A stretch of DNA of 64,000 bases from Atopobium sp. oral taxon 416. GTDB lineage: Bacteria; Actinomycetota; Coriobacteriia; Coriobacteriales; Atopobiaceae. Made by a program: the position numbers and the translations under genes. This document shows positions 18,992 through 29,100 of this stretch, in pieces (the first letter of the stretch is position 1; each line of letters starts with the position of its first letter). The notes under the pieces were generated by a model. That model was not told where the DNA came from, ran no database searches, and saw nothing but the letters and a program-made list of their open reading frames with translations. The DNA is taken from positions 930,001 to 994,000 of the forward strand of contig NZ_CP072380.1 in the NCBI RefSeq assembly GCF_018128285.1. Reading direction: 5' to 3'.

Positions 18992-19020
18992 GTTGGCATA
19001 TCAAGTGTTGATATATCAAC
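18992..19020. promoter_or_regulatory. Palindromic operator upstream of the MarR-type regulator
   Basis: GTTG-gc-ATATCAA-gtg-TTGATAT-at-CAAC is a 29-bp palindrome with one mismatched dinucleotide. It sits 38 bp before the regulator start. Its size and symmetry suit a MarR dimer, so autorepression of the regulator-exporter operon is likely. It also contains the shorter palindrome TTGATATATCAA. Confidence 0.65.
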
Positions 19021-19057
19021 TCTTTAGAACGTGAATGAAAGGTAGGAAGGTGGTTCT

Positions 19058-19546
19058 GTGGAACAATGCCCAGAACAGACGGGTGGGCCCGGTCGCTCCC
19101 TGTTCGATATACACACTCTGCTTTCCCAGGCCCACCATGCGCAGCAGAACTATTTCTATCCGTGCATGAAACCGATCAAGTTAGGTCCGGGGCAGCCTAA
19201 GCTCTTGAGCTACCTGCAGGCCTTCGGCCCCTCGACGCAGTCGAGTACGGCTGAATGCTTCGGGCTCGATGCCGCGGCAGTCTCACGTATGCTGAACGCA
19301 CTCAGAGAGAACGGATTTGTAACGATCCGCAAGGGTACCGACTGCCGAACCAAGCTGGTCTCCCTGATTGAGGTGGGAAAACAGATACTTGCCAAATGGG
19401 AGCAGGTCTGCGACGACGAGGTGCGCGCCATGCTCAAGGGGCTGAGCGACCAGGACATTGCTTGCTTTAAGCGCTGTCTTCAGACCGCCCACCACAACCT
19501 GATTAACGCTGACCAGGGAGGAGGTAGCCGTGAAAGCAAACGATAA
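19058..19546 (+). CDS. MarR-family transcriptional regulator
   Basis: 162 aa from GTG 19058 with GGAAGG 7 bp upstream. The winged-helix core is visible: QPKLLSYLQAFGPSTQSSTA, then AAAVSRMLNALRENGFVTIR (recognition helix about 68-87) and the wing KGTDCRTKLVSLIEVGKQIL. It overlaps the following ABC exporter gene by 17 nt and is preceded by a strong palindrome. It most likely represses the exporter operon and is released by a small molecule, possibly a drug or host compound. Ligand unknown. Confidence 0.88.
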   Translation: MEQCPEQTGGPGRSLFDIHTLLSQAHHAQQNYFYPCMKPIKLGPGQPKLLSYLQAFGPSTQSSTAECFGLDAAAVSRMLNALRENGFVTIRKGTDCRTKLVSLIEVGKQILAKWEQVCDDEVRAMLKGLSDQDIACFKRCLQTAHHNLINADQGGGSRESKR

Positions 19547-21311
19547 GCAAACAGAACTGAGTGACCTTGCGATTGTCGGGTCAGCCTTTGGACCCTACAA
19601 GCAGTCCTTTGTGCTCGCGGCGATCTGTGCCTGCATCGAGGCGACGATGGAGCTCGTTATCCCGTTTACGATGGCACAGATGGTCGATGCTGCGATCCCT
19701 TCAGGCGATGCAGAGCTGATCGTGCAGATCGGAATCAGGATGCTTTTGCTGGCGCTTGTCGCGGGTGTCTCCGGGATGGGGTATGCTCATTTCGCAGCGG
19801 AAGCTGCGATGGGCTTTGGGACAAACTTGCGCCGTAGCGCCTATGCGCATGTACAGCGGCTCTCCTTCTCCAACCTCGACCACTTTGACTCCTCCTCACT
19901 CGTGACACGCCTCACGAGTGACGTCACAGTCATTCAGGACGCTCTGGTGCAAGGCTTCCGCCCGCTTCTGCGTGGTCCCATCATGCTCGTTATGGGGCTC
20001 ATTTTGTCGTTTACGATGAGTCCACAGCTCACGCTGGTCTTTGCGGTCATCCTACCTTGCCTGGCGCTGGCACTCTTTCTGATCGTGCACCACGTGGCAC
20101 CGTACTTCTCAGTGTTGCAGTAGGCGATGGATCGCCTGAATGCAGTGCTGCAGGAGAATCTCGTTGCGATCCATGCAGTCAAAGCCTACGTGCGTGAACC
20201 CTGGGCTGCGGAGCGCTTTGAGGGAGTTAACAGGAAGCAGGCCGATATCGCGACCACAACCTTCTTGACAAGCGTGCTCAACATGCCGATCTTCCAGGCC
20301 TCGATGAACGTCACGAGCGTGTGCCTGCTGTGGTTCGGTGGGCAGATGATCCTGAATGGGACTCTCGGTATCGGTGCCCTGACGGGCTTTATGAGCTACG
20401 TGCTTCTGATCAACAACTCACTGCGTATGATCTCCAATGTATTCCTGCTGCTTGTGCGCTCGCTTACCAGTATCCACCGCGTGGGAGATGTCCTGCGCGA
20501 GGAGCCGGAGCTCAAAGAGCCTTCCGCGAAGCAGGCAATCAAGCACGTGAAGACCAGCTCCTTCAGCTACGACCACGTCAGCTTCCAATATACGAAGCAC
20601 GCAGAGAAACCGGTCTTGAGCGACATCACGCTTTCAGTTCCCGCAGGTAGCACGCTGGGGATCCTCGGCGGAACCGGTTCAGGCAAGAGCTCAATGGTGC
20701 AACTCTTGGCTCGGCTCTACGACGTGAGCAAAGGCTCCGTGGTGGTTTCTGGCCACGATGTCAGGGACTACGATATCGAGTCTCTGCGTGAAGCGGTGGG
20801 CATTGTCCTGCAGAAGAACGTGCTCTTTACCGGCACAGTCCGGCAGAACCTGGCATGGGGTAATCCCCATGCCAACAATACCAAAGAACTCACCTGGGCC
20901 TGCTACGTTGCCTGCGTCGATGAGTTTCTGGACTGCATCGGTGGGTTGGATGCGGACTTAGGTCACGGGGGAGCCAACCTCTCCGGCGGCCAACGCCAGC
21001 GGCTCTGCATCGCCCGCGCGCTCCTCAAGCATCCCAAGATCCTCATCTTCGACGACGCGACGAGTGCCTGCGATATGAAGACGGATGCCTTGATCCGCTC
21101 GCGGCTGTCCAAACTGACTGACGTGACGAAAGTGATCGTCGCACAGCGTGTGACTTCCGTACAGGATGCGGATCAGATCGTGATCTTGGACGACGGAAAG
21201 ATCGAAGGGATCGGGACGCACCAAGAGCTCCTGGCCCACGATCCGATCTACCGGGAGCTCTGCGTCTCACAGAACGTCGTTGATGCAAAGGCGGTCGAAG
21301 ATGCCCGCTAA
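19530..21311 (+). pseudogene. ABC exporter subunit 1, interrupted by an in-frame TAG
   Basis: One frame of 593 codons from GTG 19530 (GGAGGAGG upstream) carries a complete type I ABC exporter, broken by TAG at 20121-20123 (codon 198). Before the stop lie the first four helices; after it come AMDRLNAVLQENLVAIHAVK, the rest of the membrane domain, and the ATPase with Walker A GGTGSGKSS, signature LSGGQRQR and Walker B ILIFDDATSACD. The Asp in place of the usual catalytic Glu after Walker B marks this as the degenerate half of a heterodimeric exporter. The stop is one base from AAG or CAG. An ATG at 20127 could restart only a fragment without the first helices. Likely a recent nonsense mutation, or a sequencing error. 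Confidence 0.85.
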
Positions 21312-23109
21312 AGGGGAAGCTGCGAACCGCCCTCAGAATTTGTGGCACACCGTACGGCGGTTCCTCACGTACTTGGGCCATGCGCGTTGGCAGCTCTTGC
21401 TCGTTGCGATCCTAGTCACGATTGCCGGCGTCGGAAACCTCATCGGTACCTACATGATTCGGCCGGTAGTCAACGCCGTCGGTACCGGGGATATCCCGCG
21501 CTTTGTGCATCTGGTTGCCCTGACCGCACTCATTTATGCGATCGCGATCACCTCTTGTATCGGCTATACGCAGATGATGGTGAGGGCGGCGCAGAAGATC
21601 GTCTTCGATATCCGCCACGACCTTTTCTCCCACATGGAGCATCTGCCGCTCTCCTGGTTTGATAAGACGCGCACCGGCGACGCAATGAGTTACTTCACCA
21701 ACGACGTGGATACGATCTCCGAGGCGCTCAACAACAGCTTTGCGAATATCATACAGTCGATCATCCAAACGATTGGCACCTTGATACTGCTCGTTGTGCT
21801 GAACTGGCGCCTGACGCTTATCACCGTTGCCTGCGACTTCGTGATCGTGCTCTATGTGCGCTATTCCGGAGCTCGTTCCCAGCAGCTCTTCTCCGGGCAG
21901 CAAAAGATCCTGGGTGCCTTGGACGGCTATATCGAAGAGATGGTCGCCGGCCAGAAAGTCGTCAAAGTTTTCAATCACGAGAAGCAGAACCTGCACGGGT
22001 TTGATCACCTCAACAGGAGATTGCAGAAGACCGGCACCTATGCAACCTCCTATGCTCTCTCGATGGTGCCGGTGACAGTTGCGATGAGCTACCTTAACTA
22101 CGCGGTGGTAGCCGTCGTCGGTTCCCTCTTGACGCTGAACAATATGGCAGATGTCGGAGCGCTTGCGAGCTACCTTGTCCTCGTACGTCAATCAGCCATG
22201 CCGATCAACCAAATCACGCAGCTCGGCAGCTTCATTCTGACCGCCTTGGCAGGAGCGGAGCGCATCTTTTCAGTGATGGAGATACCGGTTGAGAAGGATG
22301 AGGGGAAGGTGCAGCTGATCCGCACCGGTAAGAATACCTGGGCGTGGAACAAGCCTGACGGATTCCGGACTCCGCTGGCGGGCGATGTGCGCCTCGACGA
22401 TGTGACCTTTGGCTACGTGCCGGGCACCACGGTGCTCAAAGATCTGACGCTCTACGCCAAACCCGGTCAGAAGATCGCCTTTGTTGGTTCGACCGGTGCA
22501 GGTAAGACGACGATTACCAACCTGATCAACCGTTTCTATGAGATCGATTCAGGTGAGATCACCTACGACGGGATTAACATCGAAGAGATCGGCCTTAAGG
22601 ATCTGCGAGGATCGTTGGGTATGGTCCTGCAGGAAACACACCTCTTTGAGGGGACGGTGGCGGATAACATCCGTTTCGGCAAGTTGGATGCCACTGATGA
22701 AGAAGTGAGGAAGGCGGCATCGATCGCAAACGCCGACTCCTTCATCTCTAGGTTGCCTGAAGGCTACAACACACGGATTATCGCGGATGGATCAAACCTA
22801 AGCCAGGGGCAACGGCAGCTCTTAGCGATCGCCCGTGCTGCCGTTGCCGACCCGCCGGTGCTGATCCTGGATGAGGCGACCTCTTCCGTTGATACCCGTA
22901 CTGAGGCTCTGATCGAGCGCGGTATGGATGCACTGATGAGAGGGAGGACCGTCTTTGTGATCGCTCATCGGCTCTCAACGGTACAGAACGCGGATGCGAT
23001 CATGGTGCTGGAACACGGACGCATCGTGGAGCGCGGTACGCGTGAGGAGCTCATGGCGCAGAAGGGTGTGTACTGGGAGCTCGAGACCGGCGAGTTGGAG
23101 CTCGAATAG
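21301..23109 (+). CDS. ABC exporter subunit 2 (permease-ATPase)
   Basis: 602 aa from ATG 21301, which overlaps the stop of subunit 1 by 11 nt; the open frame extends to 21280, but that start has no better ribosome-binding site. Six membrane helices precede an ATPase with Walker A GSTGAGKTT (about 397), signature LSQGQRQ and Walker B ILILDEATSSVD with the catalytic Glu, so it is the canonical half of a heterodimer. Substrate unknown; the MarR gene upstream suggests multidrug or antimicrobial peptide export. If subunit 1 is truly broken, this protein may be an orphan half-transporter. Confidence 0.92.
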   Translation: MPAKGEAANRPQNLWHTVRRFLTYLGHARWQLLLVAILVTIAGVGNLIGTYMIRPVVNAVGTGDIPRFVHLVALTALIYAIAITSCIGYTQMMVRAAQKIVFDIRHDLFSHMEHLPLSWFDKTRTGDAMSYFTNDVDTISEALNNSFANIIQSIIQTIGTLILLVVLNWRLTLITVACDFVIVLYVRYSGARSQQLFSGQQKILGALDGYIEEMVAGQKVVKVFNHEKQNLHGFDHLNRRLQKTGTYATSYALSMVPVTVAMSYLNYAVVAVVGSLLTLNNMADVGALASYLVLVRQSAMPINQITQLGSFILTALAGAERIFSVMEIPVEKDEGKVQLIRTGKNTWAWNKPDGFRTPLAGDVRLDDVTFGYVPGTTVLKDLTLYAKPGQKIAFVGSTGAGKTTITNLINRFYEIDSGEITYDGINIEEIGLKDLRGSLGMVLQETHLFEGTVADNIRFGKLDATDEEVRKAASIANADSFISRLPEGYNTRIIADGSNLSQGQRQLLAIARAAVADPPVLILDEATSSVDTRTEALIERGMDALMRGRTVFVIAHRLSTVQNADAIMVLEHGRIVERGTREELMAQKGVYWELETGELELE

Positions 23110-23130
23110 ATATCACTGCGCTATCTGACA

Positions 23131-23168
23131 GAAAAGCGGAAGAGGATCGATTGTGGTCTTCTTCCGCT
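23131..23168. terminator. Bidirectional-type terminator between exporter and ygiQ
   Basis: AGCGGAAGA (23135-23143) pairs with TCTTCCGCT (23160-23168). On the minus strand the stem is followed by TTTT, so it should end ygiQ transcription; the plus-strand tail is weaker. Confidence 0.6.
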
Positions 23169-23188
23169 GTACCTTTACGGTTGTAGCG

Positions 23189-25144
23189 TCATTTGCTGTG
23201 CTTCCGATAAGGATTGGTGTGGCGTCGCTTCCCTTGATGGGAGTGGGGACACACCGGCCGTACGAGGCACTTGGGTCCGTAGCCGATCAGGTTCTCCCGG
23301 TGTGCCCGATGGAGCGCTTCAACGACTAGATCATACTTCTTGGGATCGCGGTATTGAATTAGGGCGCGCTGCATTGCTTTCTCATGTGGGTTGGTGGGAC
23401 AGTAGACGTGCTTCATCGTCCTGGGGTCTAACCCGGTATAGAAGATACAGGTGGAAATGGTAGACGGGGTGGGATAGAAGTCAGAGACTTGCTCTGGCAT
23501 GTAACCCAGATCGCGGCAGAACTCTGCAAGCTTGGCCGCAACCTCCATTGTGGAGCCTGGGTGGCTGCTCATCAGGTAGGGGACCACGTACTGCTCTTTA
23601 CCTGCCTCTTTGCTGTAACGCTCAAACTCTTTACAGAACTTCTCATAGAGCCTGTGGGGTGGTTTGCCCATGACGTTTAAGACCTCAGGGCAGACATGCT
23701 CTGGCGCCAGGCGGAGCTGCCCGGAGGTGTGGTATTCTGCGAGCTCCTTGATAAAGGTGTGGTCGGAGTCGAGCATCGCATAGTCGAAGCGGATGCCTGA
23801 GCGGATGAAGACTTTCTTTACGCCGGGGATCTGACGGAGCCTGCGTAAGAGATGCACATACTTCGTGTGGTCTACTCTCAGGCTCTTGCAGGGGGTTGGG
23901 GCAAGGCAGCGCTTGTTTGTGCAGGCGCCCAGTGTCTCCTGCTTTGCGCAGGCTGGGATTATGAATTGGGCAGTCGGCCCGCCGACGTCGTTGATGTAAC
24001 CCTTGAAGTCCGGATCGTGCGTCATCGCTGTCGCCTCACGCACCAAGCTCTCCTCGCTTCTGGCCTGGATGATGCGGCCCTGGTGGAAGTTCAGCGCGCA
24101 GAAAGCGCACTCACCTAAGCACCCACGGTTGCTCGTAAGGGAGAACTTGACCTCAGAAAGTGCAGGGATACCACCTTGGTTTTCATACATCGGGTGATAG
24201 GTACGAGTGTAGGGCAGCTCGTACACCTCATCGAGGTCCGGGGTGGAGAGCGGCTTTGCAGGAGGATTCTGAATCACGTAAAGATGGTCGTCAGGATAGG
24301 GCTCGACTAGTGAGTGGCTCAGGTATGGATTCAGGTTTCGACACTGCAGCCCGAAGCTTTCAGCGTAGGTACGCTTACTTCTCTGAAGTTCATTCCAGGA
24401 GGGAAGCGTCACCGGGTGGTCGCACTGCTCGGTGCTCTTTGCTCGGTAGACTGTCCCTTGGATCCAGGTGATATCGTGGACATCGATGCCGGAGTTGAGG
24501 GCATCGGCGATCTCGACGATGGAGCGCTCACCCATGCCATAGGAGATGAGGTCGGCGCCGGAATCCAGAAGGATCGAGCGCTTGAGCGAGTCGGACCAGT
24601 AGTCGTAGTGGGCGAGGCGTCTCAAGGAGGCTTCGATACCGCCGATAATGATCGGGGTGTGCTTGTAGGTCCGCCTGATTAAGTTTCCGTAGACGGTGGT
24701 CGCGTGATCCGGGCGCAGATTGGTCTTACCGCCCGGAGAATAGAAGTCCTTGGAGCGGCGATGCTTTGCTACGGTGTAGTGCAACACCATCGAGTCCATG
24801 TTGCCGCCGCACACCAAGAATGCCAGACGCGGTTCACCCAAGGCCGTGATACTCTTGGGATCGTGCCAGTCCGGTTGGGGAATGATGCCGACCTTGTAGC
24901 CCCGGGACTCCAGGACCCGGCTGATGATCGCAGGCCCGAAGGAGGGGTGGTCGACATAGGCGTCGCCGATAACATAGACGAAATCGCACTGGTCCCAACT
25001 GCGATGCTTCATATCTTCTTTGTTGACTGGCAGAAAGTGATCGCGCGTTGGACGTGGGGTGATCGGCTCAACCGCCTTGCTGTGGTGTTTCTTTGTATGG
25101 GTATGCGCGGTGTGCGGATACATTGGTTGCTGAGAATGTGGCAT
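23189..25144 (-). CDS. ygiQ: YgiQ family radical SAM protein
   Basis: 651 aa. N-terminal YgiQ domain (DFVYVIGDAYVDHPSFGPAI, about 54-73) and central radical-SAM motif GCLGECAFCAL (about 319-329). The C-terminal conserved part includes RLAPEHVCPEVLNVMGKPPH and a cysteine cluster (CTNKRCLAPTPC). The enzyme class is known by family only; the reaction is not established. The N-terminus is His-rich (HTAHTHTKKHH), a local oddity that may bind metal or simply be a variable tail. Confidence 0.92.
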   Translation of the reverse strand: MPHSQQPMYPHTAHTHTKKHHSKAVEPITPRPTRDHFLPVNKEDMKHRSWDQCDFVYVIGDAYVDHPSFGPAIISRVLESRGYKVGIIPQPDWHDPKSITALGEPRLAFLVCGGNMDSMVLHYTVAKHRRSKDFYSPGGKTNLRPDHATTVYGNLIRRTYKHTPIIIGGIEASLRRLAHYDYWSDSLKRSILLDSGADLISYGMGERSIVEIADALNSGIDVHDITWIQGTVYRAKSTEQCDHPVTLPSWNELQRSKRTYAESFGLQCRNLNPYLSHSLVEPYPDDHLYVIQNPPAKPLSTPDLDEVYELPYTRTYHPMYENQGGIPALSEVKFSLTSNRGCLGECAFCALNFHQGRIIQARSEESLVREATAMTHDPDFKGYINDVGGPTAQFIIPACAKQETLGACTNKRCLAPTPCKSLRVDHTKYVHLLRRLRQIPGVKKVFIRSGIRFDYAMLDSDHTFIKELAEYHTSGQLRLAPEHVCPEVLNVMGKPPHRLYEKFCKEFERYSKEAGKEQYVVPYLMSSHPGSTMEVAAKLAEFCRDLGYMPEQVSDFYPTPSTISTCIFYTGLDPRTMKHVYCPTNPHEKAMQRALIQYRDPKKYDLVVEALHRAHRENLIGYGPKCLVRPVCPHSHQGKRRHTNPYRKHSK

Positions 25145-25162
25145 AGAGAGATCCCTTTGCAG

Positions 25163-25549
25163 TTATGTTCGCTCATAACCTAGCATAAACGCTCGGTCGG
25201 ACATGGTGGAGCTCTGTGGTATCCATAAAGTTGGGATGGGCTGTGGCAGTGATTGCAAAGGCAAAGCCATCTGTCTCCATAGTGGACACAACGAAGCGTT
25301 CTGTCTCAGGGCTCTCACAGCTACGGGGATACCTGAGCAGGCGATGAGCAGTACCTCTAAAAAGCGTTTCTTGTTGAGAGTGGCATTGCTCACTTCTGTG
25401 GCAGTGTCACTGCGTGCAGAAGCTTGAAGCGGATAGATGACTCCCATGACAGATATCAGCGTGAACGCTGCTACACAGTGTCCCAATATCATATCGATAA
25501 GGTAGAGGAGCCACAGCGCATCGCAGAGTATAGATAACGTTGTGTCCAT
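25163..25549 (-). CDS. Possible small membrane protein (uncertain)
   Basis: A 128-aa frame ending 18 bp before ygiQ on the same strand. Its first 45 residues form two hydrophobic segments (LCDALWLLYLIDMILGHCV and AAFTLISVMGVIYPL); the rest is unremarkable. No family recognised, and the ribosome-binding site is poor. It may be a genuine small membrane protein or a chance open frame. Confidence 0.3.
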   Translation of the reverse strand: MDTTLSILCDALWLLYLIDMILGHCVAAFTLISVMGVIYPLQASARSDTATEVSNATLNKKRFLEVLLIACSGIPVAVRALRQNASLCPLWRQMALPLQSLPQPIPTLWIPQSSTMSDRAFMLGYERT

Positions 25550-26067
25550 GGCTCGCCTCGCCGGTATGAGACAGATGTCTTAAGAACCATACTTCAGGAT
25601 GAATTGCGGTGGCACTTCATTCAATAAGTAAACCAATACTTACTCTCATACAGAGAAGTCTAGGTTATCGGTCGTCGCAGTTGAGCTGTTCGGGCAGCGG
25701 AGCAGAAGCGCCCGCGAAAGGATGGCCTGCCGGGAGAGAATCGATACCGAAAAAGCGTTGCCCCGCTGTAGGGGATGCTGTTGAGTTCAGGGAGGATGCG
25801 AGGCATATCTGTCCTGGACTCAGAACGTGAGGAACTTGTGTTCCCTTTTTGAACGTTGGCTCTCGGTCGTGTTCAGATCTTTCAGTATCACAATTGATGT
25901 CTACCGAGGTGCATCTCGACAGATATGGAACACTAACAGGAGTTTCATTATTGAGTCCGATAGAGGCCCTCACCATAGGTTGCAAAATGTTTAAATACTA
26001 AAGGTTTTCTGTTGGTGGTAATATGTGGAATTACGTTTCAGATGCGTTACTATATGAGCAGTATGTA

Positions 26068-26096
26068 TTGTGACGCAGGGGAAATTGTGTCACGAA
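26068..26096. promoter_or_regulatory. Inverted repeat upstream of nifJ
   Basis: TTGTGAC (26068-26074) and GTCACGAA (26089-26096) form a dyad 91 bp before the nifJ start. The region 25550-26186 otherwise holds no convincing gene. A second small hairpin, CCGTCC-aatatg-GGACGG, lies close to the nifJ ribosome-binding site. Either could be an operator or leader structure for this major fermentation gene. Confidence 0.4.
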
Positions 26097-26186
26097 CGTG
26101 CTCTGTGACTTCGCTTATTGTGGGCGAAAGAGCAGGTTCATTTCCGTCCAATATGGGACGGACCGTATCACTTCAAAGGAGAGGAT

Positions 26187-29100
26187 ATGGCAAGAAAGTT
26201 CAAGTCGATGGATGGTAACGAGGCCGCTGCTTGGGTCTCCTACGCATTCACCGAGGTGGCGGGCATTTACCCGATCACTCCTTCCAGCCCTATGGCAGAC
26301 CACGTCGATCAGTGGGCGGCACAAGGCCTGAAGAATGTGTTCGGAACGCCTGTCAAGGTAATTGAGATGGAGTCTGAGGGCGGTGCTTCTGGCACTGTTC
26401 ACGGTTCTCTGGGCGCTGGTGCACTCACCACGACGTACACCGCTTCACAGGGCCTGCTCCTCATGATCCCGAATATGTACAAGATCGCTGCTGAGGGTCT
26501 TCCTGGCGTCTTCCACGTCAGCGCACGTACCGTCGCAACGCAGGCGCTCAACATCTTCGGTGACCACTCCGACGTTATGGCATGCCGTCAGACCGGCTTT
26601 GCTATGCTCGCTGAGGGCAACGTACAGGAAGTTATGGACCTCGCACCGGTTGCGCACCTCGCTGCAATCGAGGGCAGCACTCCGTTCCTGAACTTCTTCG
26701 ACGGTTTCCGCACCTCACACGAGATCCAGAAAGTTGCTACCTGGGACTTCGATGATCTGAAGGATATGCTCGACATGGGTGCTGTCCAGCGCTTCCGTGA
26801 CCACGCACTGAACCCAGAGCATCCGCACGCCCGTGGCTCTCACGAGAACGGCGACATCTTCTTCCAGCACCGTGAGGCTTGCAACGAGCGTTACAACAAG
26901 ATCCCTGAGATCGTCCAGAGCTACATGGACAAGATCAATGCGAAGATCGGTACCCACTATCATCTGTTTGATTACTACGGCGCCGACGATGCAGACCGCG
27001 TCGTCGTCTGCATGGGTTCCTTCTGTGATACTCTCGAAGAGGTCATCGACTACCTCAATGCACATGGCGAGAAGGTCGGCCTGGTCAAGGTCCGCCTGTA
27101 TCGTCCGTTCGACGTCGGCGCCTTCGTCAAGGCACTTCCGTCCACGGTCAACAAGATCGCTGTCCTCGACCGTACCAAGGAGCCGGGTTCCATCGGTGAG
27201 CCGCTCTACGAGGATGTTGTGGCTGCCCTCTATGAGGCAGGCCGCTCTGACCTCGTTGTCACCGGTGGCCGTTACGGCTTAGGTTCCAAAGACGAGCCTC
27301 CTGCGGCAGCCTTCGCAGTATATGAGGAACTCAAGAAGGATCAGCCGAAGCGTGAGTTCACGATCGGCATCGACGACGATGTTACGCACCTGTCCCTTCC
27401 GATGGATCCGGATGCTCCGAACACTGCAGACCCGAGCACCATCGAGTGTAAATTCTGGGGTCTCGGCGGCGACGGTACTGTCGGCGCAAACAAGAACTCC
27501 ATCAAGATCATTGGCGACCACACCGACAAGTACGTTCAGGCCTACTTCCAGTACGACTCCAAGAAGACCGGCGGTGTGACGATCTCTCACCTTCGCTTCG
27601 GCGATGCCCCGATCCGCTCACCGTACTATGTGACCAAGGCCGACTTCGTCGCTTGCCACAACCCGAGCTACATCGTCAAGGGCTTCAAGATGGTTCGCGA
27701 CGTCAAGCCGGGTGGCACCTATCTGGTGAACTGCCAGTGGAGCGATGAGGAATTCGCAGACCGTATGCCTGCGGAAGCCAAGCGCTACGTCGCAAAGAAC
27801 AACATCAAGGTCTACCTGATCGACGCTATCGACCTTGCACAGAAGGTCGGTATGGGCAAGCGCACCAACACTGTGCTTCAGTCCGCGTTCTTCGCACTGG
27901 CAAAGATCCTGCCGCTGGATGACGCGAAGAAGTTTATGAAGGACGCTGCACAGAAGTCCTATGCAAAGAAGGGCCAGAATATCGTTGAGGCCAACTGGAA
28001 GGCTATCGACGCCGGCGCTTCTGCATTCCGTGAGTTCAAGGTTCCTGCCTGCTGGGTGAACGCTCAGGACGAAGAGCACGAGATTACCCTTGAGGGCCGT
28101 GAAGAGATCGTCAAGCAGGTCAAGGAGATCATGCAGCCGATCAACCGCATGGAGGGTGACTCCCTGCCTGTCTCCTCATTCAAGGACAACCCAGATGGCC
28201 AGTGGGAGCTCGGTGCTTCCCAGTACGAGAAGCGCGGTACCGCAGTCATGGTTCCTCGTTGGAATCCTGACGAGTGCATCCAGTGCAACAGCTGCGCCTT
28301 CATCTGCCCGCACGCCACGATCCGCCCGATTGTGATGGATCAGCAGGAAGCAGACAACGCACCGGCTGCTATGAAGAAGTCTGACCTCAAGCTTCCGAAG
28401 AACACCGGTTACACCTACACGATCGCGGTATCCCCGCTTGACTGCATGGGCTGCTACAACTGCCTGTACGTCTGCCCGAAGTCCGACGTTCAGAATGGCG
28501 GCGCGCTGACCATGGTTCCTCAGGAAGAGGAAGCTGCGCAGGCTGAGGTTTGGAACTACGCGGTCAACAAGGTCACCGAGAAGTCTGAGCTCATCGACTT
28601 CAAGACCCCGAGAAACACGCAGTTCAAGAAGCCACTGCTTGAGTTCTCCGGCTCCTGTGCCGGCTGTGCTGAGACTGTCTACGGCCGTCTGGCTGCGCAG
28701 CTCTTCGGTGACAACATGTTCATCTCCAACGCAACTGGCTGCTCCTCCATTTGGGGCAATCCGGCAGGCATCAGCCCGTTTGCAACTGACGCAGCTGGCC
28801 ACGGCCCCGCTTGGAACAACTCGCTCTTTGAGGACAACGCAGAGCATGGTCTGGGTCTCGAGATCGGCTATCAGGCAGAGCAGAACCGCCTGGTCGCACT
28901 GACCCGGCAGCTGATCGCAATGGACGACGTTGATGACAGCCTCAACGATGCTGCAACTGCATGGCTCGAGAGCCGCAACGACGGCGCAAAGTCCCGTGCA
29001 GCTTCTGATGCCTACATCGCACAGCTCGAGGCGAACGACATCAACAGCATCACTGAGGAGATCCTCAAGAATAAGAGCTTCCTGTCCAAGAAGTCCTTCT

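Noticed and set aside
21412-22191. 259-codon minus-strand frame opposite the ABC exporter
   Set aside because: Shadow of a well-supported gene.
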